From contig CALNBV010000214.1 in the NCBI GenBank assembly GCA_937874515.1, positions 1 to 18,195 on the forward strand: a DNA stretch of 18,195 nucleotides, read 5' to 3'. Both the position numbers and the translations under genes were made by a program. Source of the DNA: an uncultured Paenibacillaceae bacterium. Lineage in GTDB: Bacteria > Bacillota > Bacilli > Aneurinibacillales > Aneurinibacillaceae. A model generated the notes under the pieces. That model did not search any database. It was not told where the DNA came from and worked only from the letters and a program-made list of their open reading frames with translations. This document shows, piece by piece, positions 5,261 through 12,162 of this stretch (positions within the stretch are counted from its first letter, which is position 1; every line of letters starts with the position of its first letter).

Positions 5261-6559
5261 TTGATTGATTTTTCACTGATCAAGATGGTTCGGAATTCGC
5301 GGAATCTTGTTGATCAGCAATTGCGACAAAAAATTATTTCATTGTACAAACCCATGCGCTGGATTCCATGTTTTATGCATAAGTGGATTGAAGGTGGATT
5401 GAAAAGGACGAAAAGGGTGCCTGTCATTGTGGAGTTTAAGGATGGAAATTGTTTTGCTTCAGGTTTAGAAGAATTGCATACCCATACAAAAAGAAAAATG
5501 GGGAGCAATGTAAAACATGAGTACCCCAATATGGCTTGTTGTTCCGCAAAATTGTCTTATCATGTACTAGAAAATATACTACAAAATACCGAACACATTA
5601 AAAAGATTCACTTTGACCGTCCTATTCAAGCTTTATTGGATGTAGCTTCCCCATCGGTTAAGGCCAATATTTTGAACCAACAGGGGTTAACGGGTAAAGG
5701 CGTTACCATTGCTGTTGTAGATACAGGTGTTGCCCCTCATACAGATTTAACCACACCAACAAACCGCATTGTTGCCTTTCAGGATTTTATCAATGGACGC
5801 ACAGCCCCTTATGACGACAATGGCCATGGTACCCACTGTGCAGGGTGTGCTTTAGGGAATGGAAGGGCTTCTAATGGCAAATACAAAGGAATGGCCCCAG
5901 AGGCCCATTTAGTGGGTGTGAAAGTATTAGACCGCAATGGGTCCGGATTTTTATCCACTCTGATTGCAGGGGTAGAGTGGTGTATACAAAATAAAAACCA
6001 ATATAACATAAAGGTGATTTCCCTTTCCTTAGGCAGTCAAGCAACCCAGTCTGCAAAGGATGACCCCATGGTAAAGGTTGTAGAAAAAGCATGGAATGCA
6101 GGAATTGTGGTTGTGGTTGCTGCAGGGAATGAAGGGTCCGAACAAGGGACAATCAGTAGCCCGGGTATTAGTCCGAAGGTAATCACCGTGGGTGCCATGA
6201 ATGATGCAAATACGATTGATCGCAAAGATGATGTCATTGCAAAGTTTTCAAGCCGTGGTCCGACGATTGATGGTTTGATAAAACCCGATCTTTTAGCACC
6301 AGGGGTAGATATTATTTCATTGCGTTCCAATGGTTCTTCATTGGATAAAAACATGAAATCCAATCGGAGGGATAATGATTACTTTATCCTTTCAGGGACC
6401 TCTATGGCTACTCCTATTTGTGCTGGTGTGGTAGCTGTTATCCTCCAACAACATCCACAATTAACCCCAGACCAGGTAAAAGACCAACTTTTAAGTAAAA
6501 CTGAAGACAGAGGATATCCCCCTAATGTGCAGGGAAAAGGATATCTTTCATCAATCTAG
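5261..6559 (+). CDS. aprX: Intracellular S8 serine protease, AprX-like
   Basis: A 432-aa subtilisin-family protease. The catalytic triad is D154 (VVDTG), H189 (NGHGTHCAG) and S381 (SGTSMATP), with N290 (AAGNEG) for the oxyanion hole. The N-terminal 120 residues (VxMVRxxxxxLD-like start, LYKPMRWIPCFMH at 29-41, CCSAKLS at 93-99) match the unusual prodomain of B. subtilis AprX, itself about 442 aa. There is no signal peptide, so it should act in the cytoplasm, as AprX does in stationary phase. The start is TTG at 5261 with AGGAGG 7 bases upstream; no ATG fits. It is followed by an AT-rich hairpin and appears monocistronic. An inverted repeat just before the ribosome site may regulate it. Confidence 0.92.
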   Translation: MIDFSLIKMVRNSRNLVDQQLRQKIISLYKPMRWIPCFMHKWIEGGLKRTKRVPVIVEFKDGNCFASGLEELHTHTKRKMGSNVKHEYPNMACCSAKLSYHVLENILQNTEHIKKIHFDRPIQALLDVASPSVKANILNQQGLTGKGVTIAVVDTGVAPHTDLTTPTNRIVAFQDFINGRTAPYDDNGHGTHCAGCALGNGRASNGKYKGMAPEAHLVGVKVLDRNGSGFLSTLIAGVEWCIQNKNQYNIKVISLSLGSQATQSAKDDPMVKVVEKAWNAGIVVVVAAGNEGSEQGTISSPGISPKVITVGAMNDANTIDRKDDVIAKFSSRGPTIDGLIKPDLLAPGVDIISLRSNGSSLDKNMKSNRRDNDYFILSGTSMATPICAGVVAVILQQHPQLTPDQVKDQLLSKTEDRGYPPNVQGKGYLSSI

Positions 6560-6562
6560 AAT

Positions 6563-6600
6563 AATTAGACAAATTTCGACAAAATATTTGTCTAATTTAT
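6563..6600 (+). terminator. AT-rich hairpin after aprX
   Basis: AATTAGACAAAT (6563-6574) pairs with ATTTGTCTAATT (6586-6597) over 12 bp with an 11-base loop, starting 3 bp after the stop. The stem has few GC pairs and only a short T-rich tail, so efficiency is uncertain. Confidence 0.5.
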
Positions 6601-6687
6601 TACATTTGTCACAAACTGCACAAAAGTTTTGGACTTCCTATTATAATAAAAGCAAGTGAGAATAATGGGGAGGCATGGTGAAACACG

Positions 6688-7062
6688 GTGAAGTATTATT
6701 TTGAGGAGGATTTTTTAAAGGGGAAAAAGATGGTGCAGTATACTGCACTGAGCTTTCTGGTTTTTGAAGTATTTGCCTTTTTCTACCACATCGCAAAAAA
6801 CGGACCTGAACATTTAGGGGTCGTATCACTTACTCTTGTTGCTGTGGGTGTTTTGTCGTATTACTTCTACAAAGGATATAAGTCTACCGCTTATTTCATC
6901 GTGATGTTACTTGCAATTATTAGCCTCTTTAGCGGATGGCTTGTGATGACCCTGCTTATTTTAATGGTTTTGGCATTATTTATATTCCTAATCAATAATG
7001 ATCTGTTCACTTACATGGACGTGATGAGACATAAAAGGTTGCAAATTAAAAAAGCACGATAA
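6688..7062 (+). CDS. Small membrane protein of unknown function
   Basis: A 124-aa protein (from GTG 6688) with four closely packed hydrophobic segments (about 16-34, 42-60, 66-83 and 85-102) and a basic C-terminus ending HKRLQIKKAR. The start is ambiguous. GTG 6688 has GGGGAGG 14 bases upstream; ATG 6730 (110 aa, beginning MVQYT) has AAAGGGG 6 bases upstream. The extra N-terminal residues, rich in acidic and aromatic amino acids, could be real. I do not recognise a family and see no catalytic motif. TATAAT at 6642-6647 is a probable -10. The gene ends before a strong terminator, so it is monocistronic. Confidence 0.7.
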   Translation: MKYYFEEDFLKGKKMVQYTALSFLVFEVFAFFYHIAKNGPEHLGVVSLTLVAVGVLSYYFYKGYKSTAYFIVMLLAIISLFSGWLVMTLLILMVLALFIFLINNDLFTYMDVMRHKRLQIKKAR

Positions 7063-7075
7063 AATGATGTAATGG

Positions 7076-7110
7076 AAAAGGCAAAGCCATTTTAAGGCTT
7101 TGCCTTTTTT
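7076..7110 (+). terminator. Strong intrinsic terminator
   Basis: AAAAGGCAAAGCC (7076-7088) pairs perfectly with GGCTTTGCCTTTT (7096-7108) around a 7-base loop and continues into a T-run. It ends the small membrane protein transcript. Confidence 0.9.
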
Positions 7111-7126
7111 CATTGCTGCATTCCTT

Positions 7127-7140
7127 TTTACCCGGGTAAA
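7127..7140. promoter_or_regulatory. 14-bp perfect palindrome upstream of ytaF
   Basis: TTTACCCGGGTAAA is a perfect palindrome with a GC-rich centre in AT-rich intergenic DNA, 61 bp before the ytaF start. A possible -10, TATAAA (7165-7170), lies downstream. It looks like an operator for a dimeric repressor or activator; I cannot name the regulator. Confidence 0.45.
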
Positions 7141-7200
7141 CAATCACAATGCTGATGCATAGGTTATAAACGGGAACACAACAAGAAAGGAATGCAACCT

Positions 7201-7824
7201 ATGGATTTACACAGTTTTATCACAATCATTGCGATTGGGATTGCATCTAATTTGGATAATGCCGGGGTTGGAATTGCTTATGGAGTGAGAAAAATATATA
7301 TTTCTCATTTTTCCAATTTTATGATTGCCATTATTTCCTTTACGGGAACATTAATATCAGGATATTTTGGGAATTGGATTTCCCATTGGGTTCCTCATTT
7401 TGTTGGGAATGTTATTGGCGCTATTGTCATGATTTCAGTAGGGGTCTGGGTGTTGTGGCAACCCTTTATAGGTAAAAAAGAACGCAAGAGTGAACCAGTG
7501 GAAGTTAAGAAAAAAAATTTTATAACCGATTTATTGCGCAGGCCAGAGGAAGCTGATTTTGACCAATCCAAATCCTTAGGTGTATTTGAATCCATCGTTT
7601 TAGGTATTGCTTTATCGATCAATGCCCTTGCTGGGGGATTGGATGCCGGATTAACAAAAATAAATGTATTGTACACATCAATAAGCGTGGGGATTTTTAG
7701 TTTTTTACTTCTTGGATTATCGTGTTATTTAGGGGATAAGTTTGGTGCAGAAAAACTAAAGGGAAAAGCCACATTGATTTCCGGTTTATTACTGATATTT
7801 ATTGGGTTTCGGCAAATGATATGA
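7201..7824 (+). CDS. ytaF: Sporulation membrane protein YtaF (MntP-like fold)
   Basis: A 207-aa membrane protein. The start ATG 7201 is preferred over ATG 7192 because AAAGGA (7186-7191) is 9 bases before 7201 but touches 7192. The N-terminal FITIIAIGIASNLDNAGVGIAYGVRKI and the second repeat ESIVLGIALSINALAGGLDAGL show the paired N(L)DN/NA motifs of the YtaF and MntP (putative manganese efflux) superfamily. The acidic RRPEEADFDQSKSL linker (about 113-126) between the two three-helix halves is typical of YtaF, which is expressed during sporulation in Bacillus. Transport activity is inferred from the fold only. The gene is flanked by terminators on both sides and has a palindromic operator candidate upstream. 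Confidence 0.88.
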   Translation: MDLHSFITIIAIGIASNLDNAGVGIAYGVRKIYISHFSNFMIAIISFTGTLISGYFGNWISHWVPHFVGNVIGAIVMISVGVWVLWQPFIGKKERKSEPVEVKKKNFITDLLRRPEEADFDQSKSLGVFESIVLGIALSINALAGGLDAGLTKINVLYTSISVGIFSFLLLGLSCYLGDKFGAEKLKGKATLISGLLLIFIGFRQMI

Positions 7825-7826
7825 TG

Positions 7827-7860
7827 AACCTCCGGGAAATAATCCCGGGGGTTTAATTAT
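7827..7860 (+). terminator. Terminator after ytaF
   Basis: AACCTCCGGGA (7827-7837) pairs with TCCCGGGGGTT (7843-7853) with one T-G wobble and a 5-base loop, starting 2 bp after the stop. The tail is T-rich but interrupted (TTTAATTAT). Confidence 0.7.
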
Positions 7861-7871
7861 GGTATTATGGG

Positions 7872-8495
7872 TTAATTGCTAGGGAGCATTTTCCCCAGGG
7901 GTCCGTCTTCGTTAATGATGTCTTGTAATTCATAAACGGAAATGGGAAACATGGGGAATCCATATACATAAGCTGTTATTTCGTATAACTGAAAGAAGAC
8001 CACTAAACATTTATCAGCGATATAAAAATCCTGATTGGGTTTAATGCCAGGAAATCCATTTAAAAGTGTGATATCACGCCTTTTAATTTGGAGATCAATA
8101 ATTTTAGAAATGGTTTGTACATAAGGACTTCCTGGCTTAAATAAGTCCTTTAAGGTGTAGGATTTTCCTGAATTAACGTCAAAGGTTAGACCTTTCATAT
8201 AAGTCATGCCATGGGCTGCATGCTGGGTATAAGCAAAGTTGGTTAATGTTAAACTGAGAATTCGTCTCTGGTTGTTTTTAAGTTCGTAATAGCCAGTTAC
8301 CTCTGTTTCCCGAGGATGGTCATAATAATCCTGCTTTTTTATGAGAAGTTGGACGTTAGTTAGAATGTTATCATTGATTTTGTGCTGGTCCGTTTTATTT
8401 TGCAATCCTTGAATGACGGGATAGTAAATAAAAACATTTGGGGCTTTAAAAGGAACAGTGGAAACCTGAACAGGCAATTGCTCTTCAATAGGCAA
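7872..8495 (-). CDS. DUF3298/RsiV-like domain protein, no signal peptide
   Basis: A 207-aa protein with the layout of DUF4163/DUF3298 proteins (the fold of the RsiV anti-sigma ectodomain). These are an N-terminal YYPVIQGLQNKTDQHKINDNI region (about 25-45), GYYELKNNQRRILSLTLTNFAY (68-89), the HAAHGMTYMKGLTFDVNSGKSY block (92-113), then LKDLFKPGSPYV and a C-terminal DFYIADKCLVVFFQLYEITAYVYGFPMFPISV (about 158-189). Relatives are usually exported, but here the frame is closed by a stop shortly before the TTG start, so no signal peptide or membrane anchor exists. The TTG has AGAGGG upstream. The role is unknown; it may bind a ligand such as a peptidoglycan fragment, but that is analogy only. Confidence 0.8.
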   Translation of the reverse strand: MPIEEQLPVQVSTVPFKAPNVFIYYPVIQGLQNKTDQHKINDNILTNVQLLIKKQDYYDHPRETEVTGYYELKNNQRRILSLTLTNFAYTQHAAHGMTYMKGLTFDVNSGKSYTLKDLFKPGSPYVQTISKIIDLQIKRRDITLLNGFPGIKPNQDFYIADKCLVVFFQLYEITAYVYGFPMFPISVYELQDIINEDGPLGKMLPSN

Positions 8496-8606
8496 AGGAA
8501 TCCCTCTTTTCCTCGTTGGTTTCTTTCAAAAGATATGCATACATAAAGAAAGCCATGCTTCAAAAAGAAGATTGGCTACCATTTCTGAAAATTTGTCCAA
8601 TTTGGG

Positions 8607-8635
8607 TTGTGTCTCCGGTAGTTAGGTCGTACACT
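8607..8635 (+). promoter_or_regulatory. Possible promoter of the MFS gene
   Basis: TTGTGT (8607-8612) and TACACT (8630-8635) are 17 bp apart, 48 bp before the TTG start. Both hexamers differ from consensus at two positions. Confidence 0.35.
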
Positions 8636-8682
8636 TTTGGGGTAATCCACTTTTTCACGTAGAGTATAAGGAGAGAACCATA

Positions 8683-10125
8683 TTGCAGAAGTTAGGAGAA
8701 GGAGTTTTGGCACATAAAAAGGGGATTAGCCCCTGGTTGATTCTTGCTAATGTGTCAGTGGGAACTTTTATGTCCACGTTAGATGGCAGTATTGCCAACG
8801 TTGCACTTCCTACAATCGCTACAGAGATGAGGATGCCTTTACATGTGGTGCAATGGGTGTTAACTGCGTATCTTTTGACCATTAGTGCAACTTTACCCAT
8901 TGTAGGTAAATTGTCAGATCTTTATGGTCGGACAAGGGTGTATCAAATCGGATTTTTAATTTTTATTATTGGTTCGGCAGGATGCGGCTTGTCCCAATCT
9001 CTTGGTTTATTGATTTTTTCGAGAATTCTTCAGGCCATTGGCGCTTCTTGCCTTATGTCTAATAGCCAGGCGATTATAGCTTATACTTTTGCCAGAGGTG
9101 GAAGAGGACAGGCTATGGGGATTATTGGAACCATTGTATCCTTAGGCTCTTTAACGGGTCCTGGGATTGGGGGGATATTAGTCGGGAATCTTGGGTGGCC
9201 TTCAATCTTCTGGATTAATATTCCCATTGGCATCTTAGGTTTTATTGCGGGGATTTTTATTTTGCCGAAGGATAAAAAGAATACGGTGAAGGAACCCTTT
9301 GATTATCTGGGTTCATCTCTATTTATTACAGGCATGATTTCCTTGCTTTATATGTTATCCAATGCCCAGGAGTGGGGATGGTCATCACCACTGGTGTTAT
9401 CAGGAATTGGCGGGTCCCTTTTCTTATTGACTCTTTTTTATGTGCAGGAGAAAAGAAGTGCTTATCCTATGCTGGATTTTTCTTTATATCGTATTCGGGC
9501 CTTTGCATTTGGCAATATGGCGGCCTTTTTATCCTTTATCTCCTTGTTTTTTGTAGGGGTGATGATGCCTTTTTATATGCAAAACGTTCTGGGTTTTTCA
9601 CCGGAAGTGACCGGGTACACGATGATGGCCCAACCCCTGACTATGGCAATTATTGCTCCCTTATCAGGATGGTTATCGGATAAAATTGGTCCATCTTTTT
9701 TAACTACAGTGGGGTTATTAATGAATGCCCTGGGCTTTTTCTTATTAAATACGTTGACGACCCATGAAAGCCCATGGATGGTTGCTTTGCATCTAGCTTT
9801 GTTCGGACTAGGGTCAGGCATGTTTCAATCCCCCAATAATGCAAGTATCATGGGTGCCGTACCTAAATCCCGTTTAGGCACGGCAGGTGGATTAAATGCA
9901 CTGGTACGTAATGTTGGCATGGTGACAGGGATTACTCTATCAGTTTCTCTGTTCTCAACCCGTTTCCAACAATTAACCGGACATTTAGGGACCTTTCCAG
10001 CCCATGGGCATACAAATCCTGAAGCCTTGATGGATTCCCTGCACCTGGTTTTCTGGGTAGCACTGGGCATCTGTCTGACAGGAGCTTTCATTTCCTCAAG
10101 ACGGTTCGGAAAAGGAACCTTTTGA
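8683..10125 (+). CDS. DHA2-family MFS efflux transporter (14 TM)
   Basis: A 480-aa drug:proton antiporter-type protein of the EmrB/QacA (DHA2) group. Motif D1 (TLDGSIANVALP, 32-43), motif A (GKLSDLYGRTRV, 75-86) and motif C (GTIVSLGSLTGPGIGG, 149-164) are intact. The hydrophobic pattern fits 14 transmembrane helices. Such pumps export hydrophobic compounds across the cytoplasmic membrane; the substrate cannot be told from sequence. The start is TTG with AAGGAG 8-9 bases upstream. No adjacent TetR or MarR repressor is present, which is unusual for this class. Its 3' end overlaps the convergent yhfC-like gene by 30 bp. Confidence 0.92.
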   Translation: MQKLGEGVLAHKKGISPWLILANVSVGTFMSTLDGSIANVALPTIATEMRMPLHVVQWVLTAYLLTISATLPIVGKLSDLYGRTRVYQIGFLIFIIGSAGCGLSQSLGLLIFSRILQAIGASCLMSNSQAIIAYTFARGGRGQAMGIIGTIVSLGSLTGPGIGGILVGNLGWPSIFWINIPIGILGFIAGIFILPKDKKNTVKEPFDYLGSSLFITGMISLLYMLSNAQEWGWSSPLVLSGIGGSLFLLTLFYVQEKRSAYPMLDFSLYRIRAFAFGNMAAFLSFISLFFVGVMMPFYMQNVLGFSPEVTGYTMMAQPLTMAIIAPLSGWLSDKIGPSFLTTVGLLMNALGFFLLNTLTTHESPWMVALHLALFGLGSGMFQSPNNASIMGAVPKSRLGTAGGLNALVRNVGMVTGITLSVSLFSTRFQQLTGHLGTFPAHGHTNPEALMDSLHLVFWVALGICLTGAFISSRRFGKGTF

Positions 10126-10881
10126 ACGATAGATGAAATAAAGGGAAGCAATGGCGAAGACTAAAATAATTCCTTCTATTATGAGAATACTGGGTATGAT
10201 TTTCACCTGATATAACGCAGCAAAGAAGTCTAGAAGGGCATGTAAACCGATGGCACCTAAAACATATTTAAATTGATGGTTTCTCACGCCAAGAAGAACA
10301 AGCAAACTCAGGGCAATTTGGATGAAAAAGGTGAAAATCCGTTCTGTTCCCCCAAGGATGTACATCCAGAAACTTGAGTGAACTACTTGATCTTTAAGCA
10401 TAGCGGCCTGGTCAGCGGGTACGGATAAACCAATGACTTCATCATATAGACCTGAATTAATAAGAATAGCAATGACTAAAACATTGACAGCGGTTAAGGC
10501 ACCAATGAGGATAGCTTCAATGCCTCCGTGGCCGATACCTAAAGAAACCCCATCATTGTAAGAGTGCTGTTTCTTTAATACATATTTAAATGCTAGAAAC
10601 CGGCCCATTTCTTCAAAAATCCCTGCGGCAAGGGCCCCGTATAAAGCGAAAAGATAGATATTGGATGACCACTTTAAGGTCATGGTTTCAGGGTTAATCA
10701 TCGCCATGTGCAAAAGTTTCTCTAAGATTTGGGTAAAAATGATAAAGACGAGAATCCCAATGCCAAAGGCTTTCCAGGAAAAGCGTTTCTTCCGAACTAG
10801 GTAAATCATTGCCCCTAGGGGCACAGCGATGGATAAAAGAATCTGAAGTACCATACCAGTTAGATTTACTGCGCTTACCAA
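10096..10881 (-). CDS. YhfC-family intramembrane glutamic protease-like protein
   Basis: A 261-aa multi-spanning protein of the YhfC family (related to CPBP/Rce1-type intramembrane proteases). It has the EEMGR motif (E90, E91, R94), HGGIEA (H118, E122) and a late HALLD (H214, D218), each in or next to a predicted helix; these are the residues expected to form the active site. About eight helices are visible. The true start is probably TTG 10881 because AAGGAGGTG directly overlaps the GTG at 10890 and fits an 8-base spacing to 10881. The last 30 bp overlap the end of the MFS pump on the other strand. The substrate is unknown; B. subtilis yhfC itself lacks a clear phenotype to my knowledge. Confidence 0.85.
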   Translation of the reverse strand: MVSAVNLTGMVLQILLSIAVPLGAMIYLVRKKRFSWKAFGIGILVFIIFTQILEKLLHMAMINPETMTLKWSSNIYLFALYGALAAGIFEEMGRFLAFKYVLKKQHSYNDGVSLGIGHGGIEAILIGALTAVNVLVIAILINSGLYDEVIGLSVPADQAAMLKDQVVHSSFWMYILGGTERIFTFFIQIALSLLVLLGVRNHQFKYVLGAIGLHALLDFFAALYQVKIIPSILIIEGIILVFAIASLYFIYRSKGSFSEPS

Positions 10882-10910
10882 AAAAAACACCTCCTTATGA
10901 AGTTGAACCC

Positions 10911-10939
10911 ATTATACTACTATGGGAAATTGATAAGAA
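10911..10939 (-). promoter_or_regulatory. Promoter of the yhfC-like gene
   Basis: On the minus strand TTCTTA (10934-10939) and TATAAT (10911-10916) are 17 bp apart. Transcription would start near 10904, just before the AAGGAGG ribosome site. Confidence 0.55.
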
Positions 10940-10945
10940 CAAATA

Positions 10946-10970
10946 AGCGCACCTATTTTCTCGGTGCGCT
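10946..10970 (-). terminator. Terminator of the deformylase gene
   Basis: AGCGCACC (10946-10953) pairs with GGTGCGCT (10963-10970) around a 9-base loop. On the minus strand a T-rich tail (TATTTGTTCTT) follows, 15 bp after the def stop codon. Confidence 0.7.
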
Positions 10971-10984
10971 ACTTACTTTAGTGA

Positions 10985-11518
10985 TTATTCATTAATTATA
11001 AAGGGTTGTTCTTTATCAATACGATCGTAAAACAGGATTCCCTGCAAATGGTCTATTTCATGTTGCAAGACAATGGCTGCATAATCCCTTAGTTTTAAAA
11101 GAACTTCCTTACCTTCTGCATCAAAGGCTTGTACCTTAATGCGTTCATAACGGGGCACGTGTCCCTTCACATCTTTTTCCACAGAAAGGCAGCCTTCGCC
11201 GCTTTCTATAAAAATGGTGTCTACAGAATGGCTAATAATTTTGGGATTAGCCAGCGCGTAAGAATGAAGTTTACCGTCTTCGTCAGTAAAGTGGACCCCA
11301 ATCATTTTCTTGCTAACTGCAATTTGCGGAGCGGCCAGTCCTACCCCAGGTTTTAAATCATATTTTTTCGCTAATTCTTCATCCTGACTGTTCTTCACAT
11401 ATTCCAGTAAACCCCTCAGGGTTTTTTTATCCTCTTCTGTAAGTGGAATAGGTACATCTTGTGCAACCTGGCGTAATACAGGATGTCCGTCTATGACAAT
11501 GTCTTTTCGTGTAATCAA
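10985..11518 (-). CDS. def: Peptide deformylase (type 2, DefB-like)
   Basis: A 177-aa metallohydrolase that removes the formyl group from the N-terminal methionine of new proteins. The three PDF motifs are complete: GVGLAAPQI (58-66, catalytic Q65), EGCLS (108-112, metal ligand C110) and HEIDH (153-157, metal ligands H153/H157, catalytic E154). The longer N-terminus and the inserted segment near residues 41-57 fit the type-2 enzymes such as B. subtilis YkrB/DefB (184 aa) rather than the shorter Def near fmt. The start is TTG with AGGAG upstream. It stands alone with its own terminator; the genome probably has a second deformylase with fmt. Confidence 0.93.
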   Translation of the reverse strand: MITRKDIVIDGHPVLRQVAQDVPIPLTEEDKKTLRGLLEYVKNSQDEELAKKYDLKPGVGLAAPQIAVSKKMIGVHFTDEDGKLHSYALANPKIISHSVDTIFIESGEGCLSVEKDVKGHVPRYERIKVQAFDAEGKEVLLKLRDYAAIVLQHEIDHLQGILFYDRIDKEQPFIINE

Positions 11519-11666
11519 ATTGGTCTCACTCCTACTGGTTTTCCTATTCTATTTTTATCATAATTCTTGCATTTACTCCAGGGGGAGGGGTAGGCACAAA
11601 AGGGAATAGTGTGTATGCTGAAAATAACAAATGAAAAAATTTTAAAAAATGGAAGGGTAGGGAAAC

Positions 11667-12077
11667 ATGATGAGTGAGAGGGGAATAATTTATTTCGTAA
11701 ATGGTGAGGTCCAACCTGAAGCGGTAGCCGAACTGTATCGTAGCTCAGGAATTCGTCGGCCCTATGAGGATCTTGCCAGAATAGAAAAAATGCTTACCAA
11801 TGCTAATTTAACTATTACTGCCTGGGATAGAGAGAGACTGGTTGGCATCGCCAGATCAGTAACGGATTTCTCCTATTGCTGTTACTTATCTGATTTGGCC
11901 GTAGATCAAGGTTATCAAAAAAGAGGGATTGGAAAAGAACTTATACAACAGGTGAAAAATCAATTATCTGATGAAGTGGCTCTAATTTTGCTTTCTGCCC
12001 CTGGGGCGATGAGTTACTATCCACTTGTAGGTTTCAATAAAGCGGAAAATGCCTGGATTGTTCCACGGAAAGGTTAA
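11667..12077 (+). CDS. GNAT-family N-acetyltransferase
   Basis: A 136-aa protein with the GNAT core. A beta-strand pair around 47-63 (LTITAWDRERLVGIARSV) leads to motif A (LSDLAVDQGYQKRGIGKELI, 74-93), whose QKRGIG segment is the acetyl-CoA pyrophosphate loop. Motif B (ILLSAPGAMSYYPLVGF) follows near the end. Length and composition match small YdfB/YitI-like acetyltransferases that act on unknown small molecules or protein amines. Two tandem ATG codons (11667 and 11670) are possible starts; GGAAGGGTAGGG lies just upstream. The gene appears monocistronic, with no hairpin before the next gene. Confidence 0.88.
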   Translation: MMSERGIIYFVNGEVQPEAVAELYRSSGIRRPYEDLARIEKMLTNANLTITAWDRERLVGIARSVTDFSYCCYLSDLAVDQGYQKRGIGKELIQQVKNQLSDEVALILLSAPGAMSYYPLVGFNKAENAWIVPRKG

Positions 12078-12162
12078 CACAAAGTTCAAATAATATTCAT
12101 TGCATTGGAATCCTTTAGAAGTAAGATTAGAAAAGATATGCATTTATTTGGGGGATTTCATC

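Noticed and set aside
9372..9683. Second open frame inside the MFS gene on the same strand
   Set aside because: It is out of frame with intact DHA2 motifs and has no independent start signals.
12100..12162. Upstream ATG extending the SLH protein by 21 residues
   Set aside because: It would bury the signal peptide behind a charged leader and has no ribosome site, whereas ATG 12163 has GGGGGA 8 bases before it.
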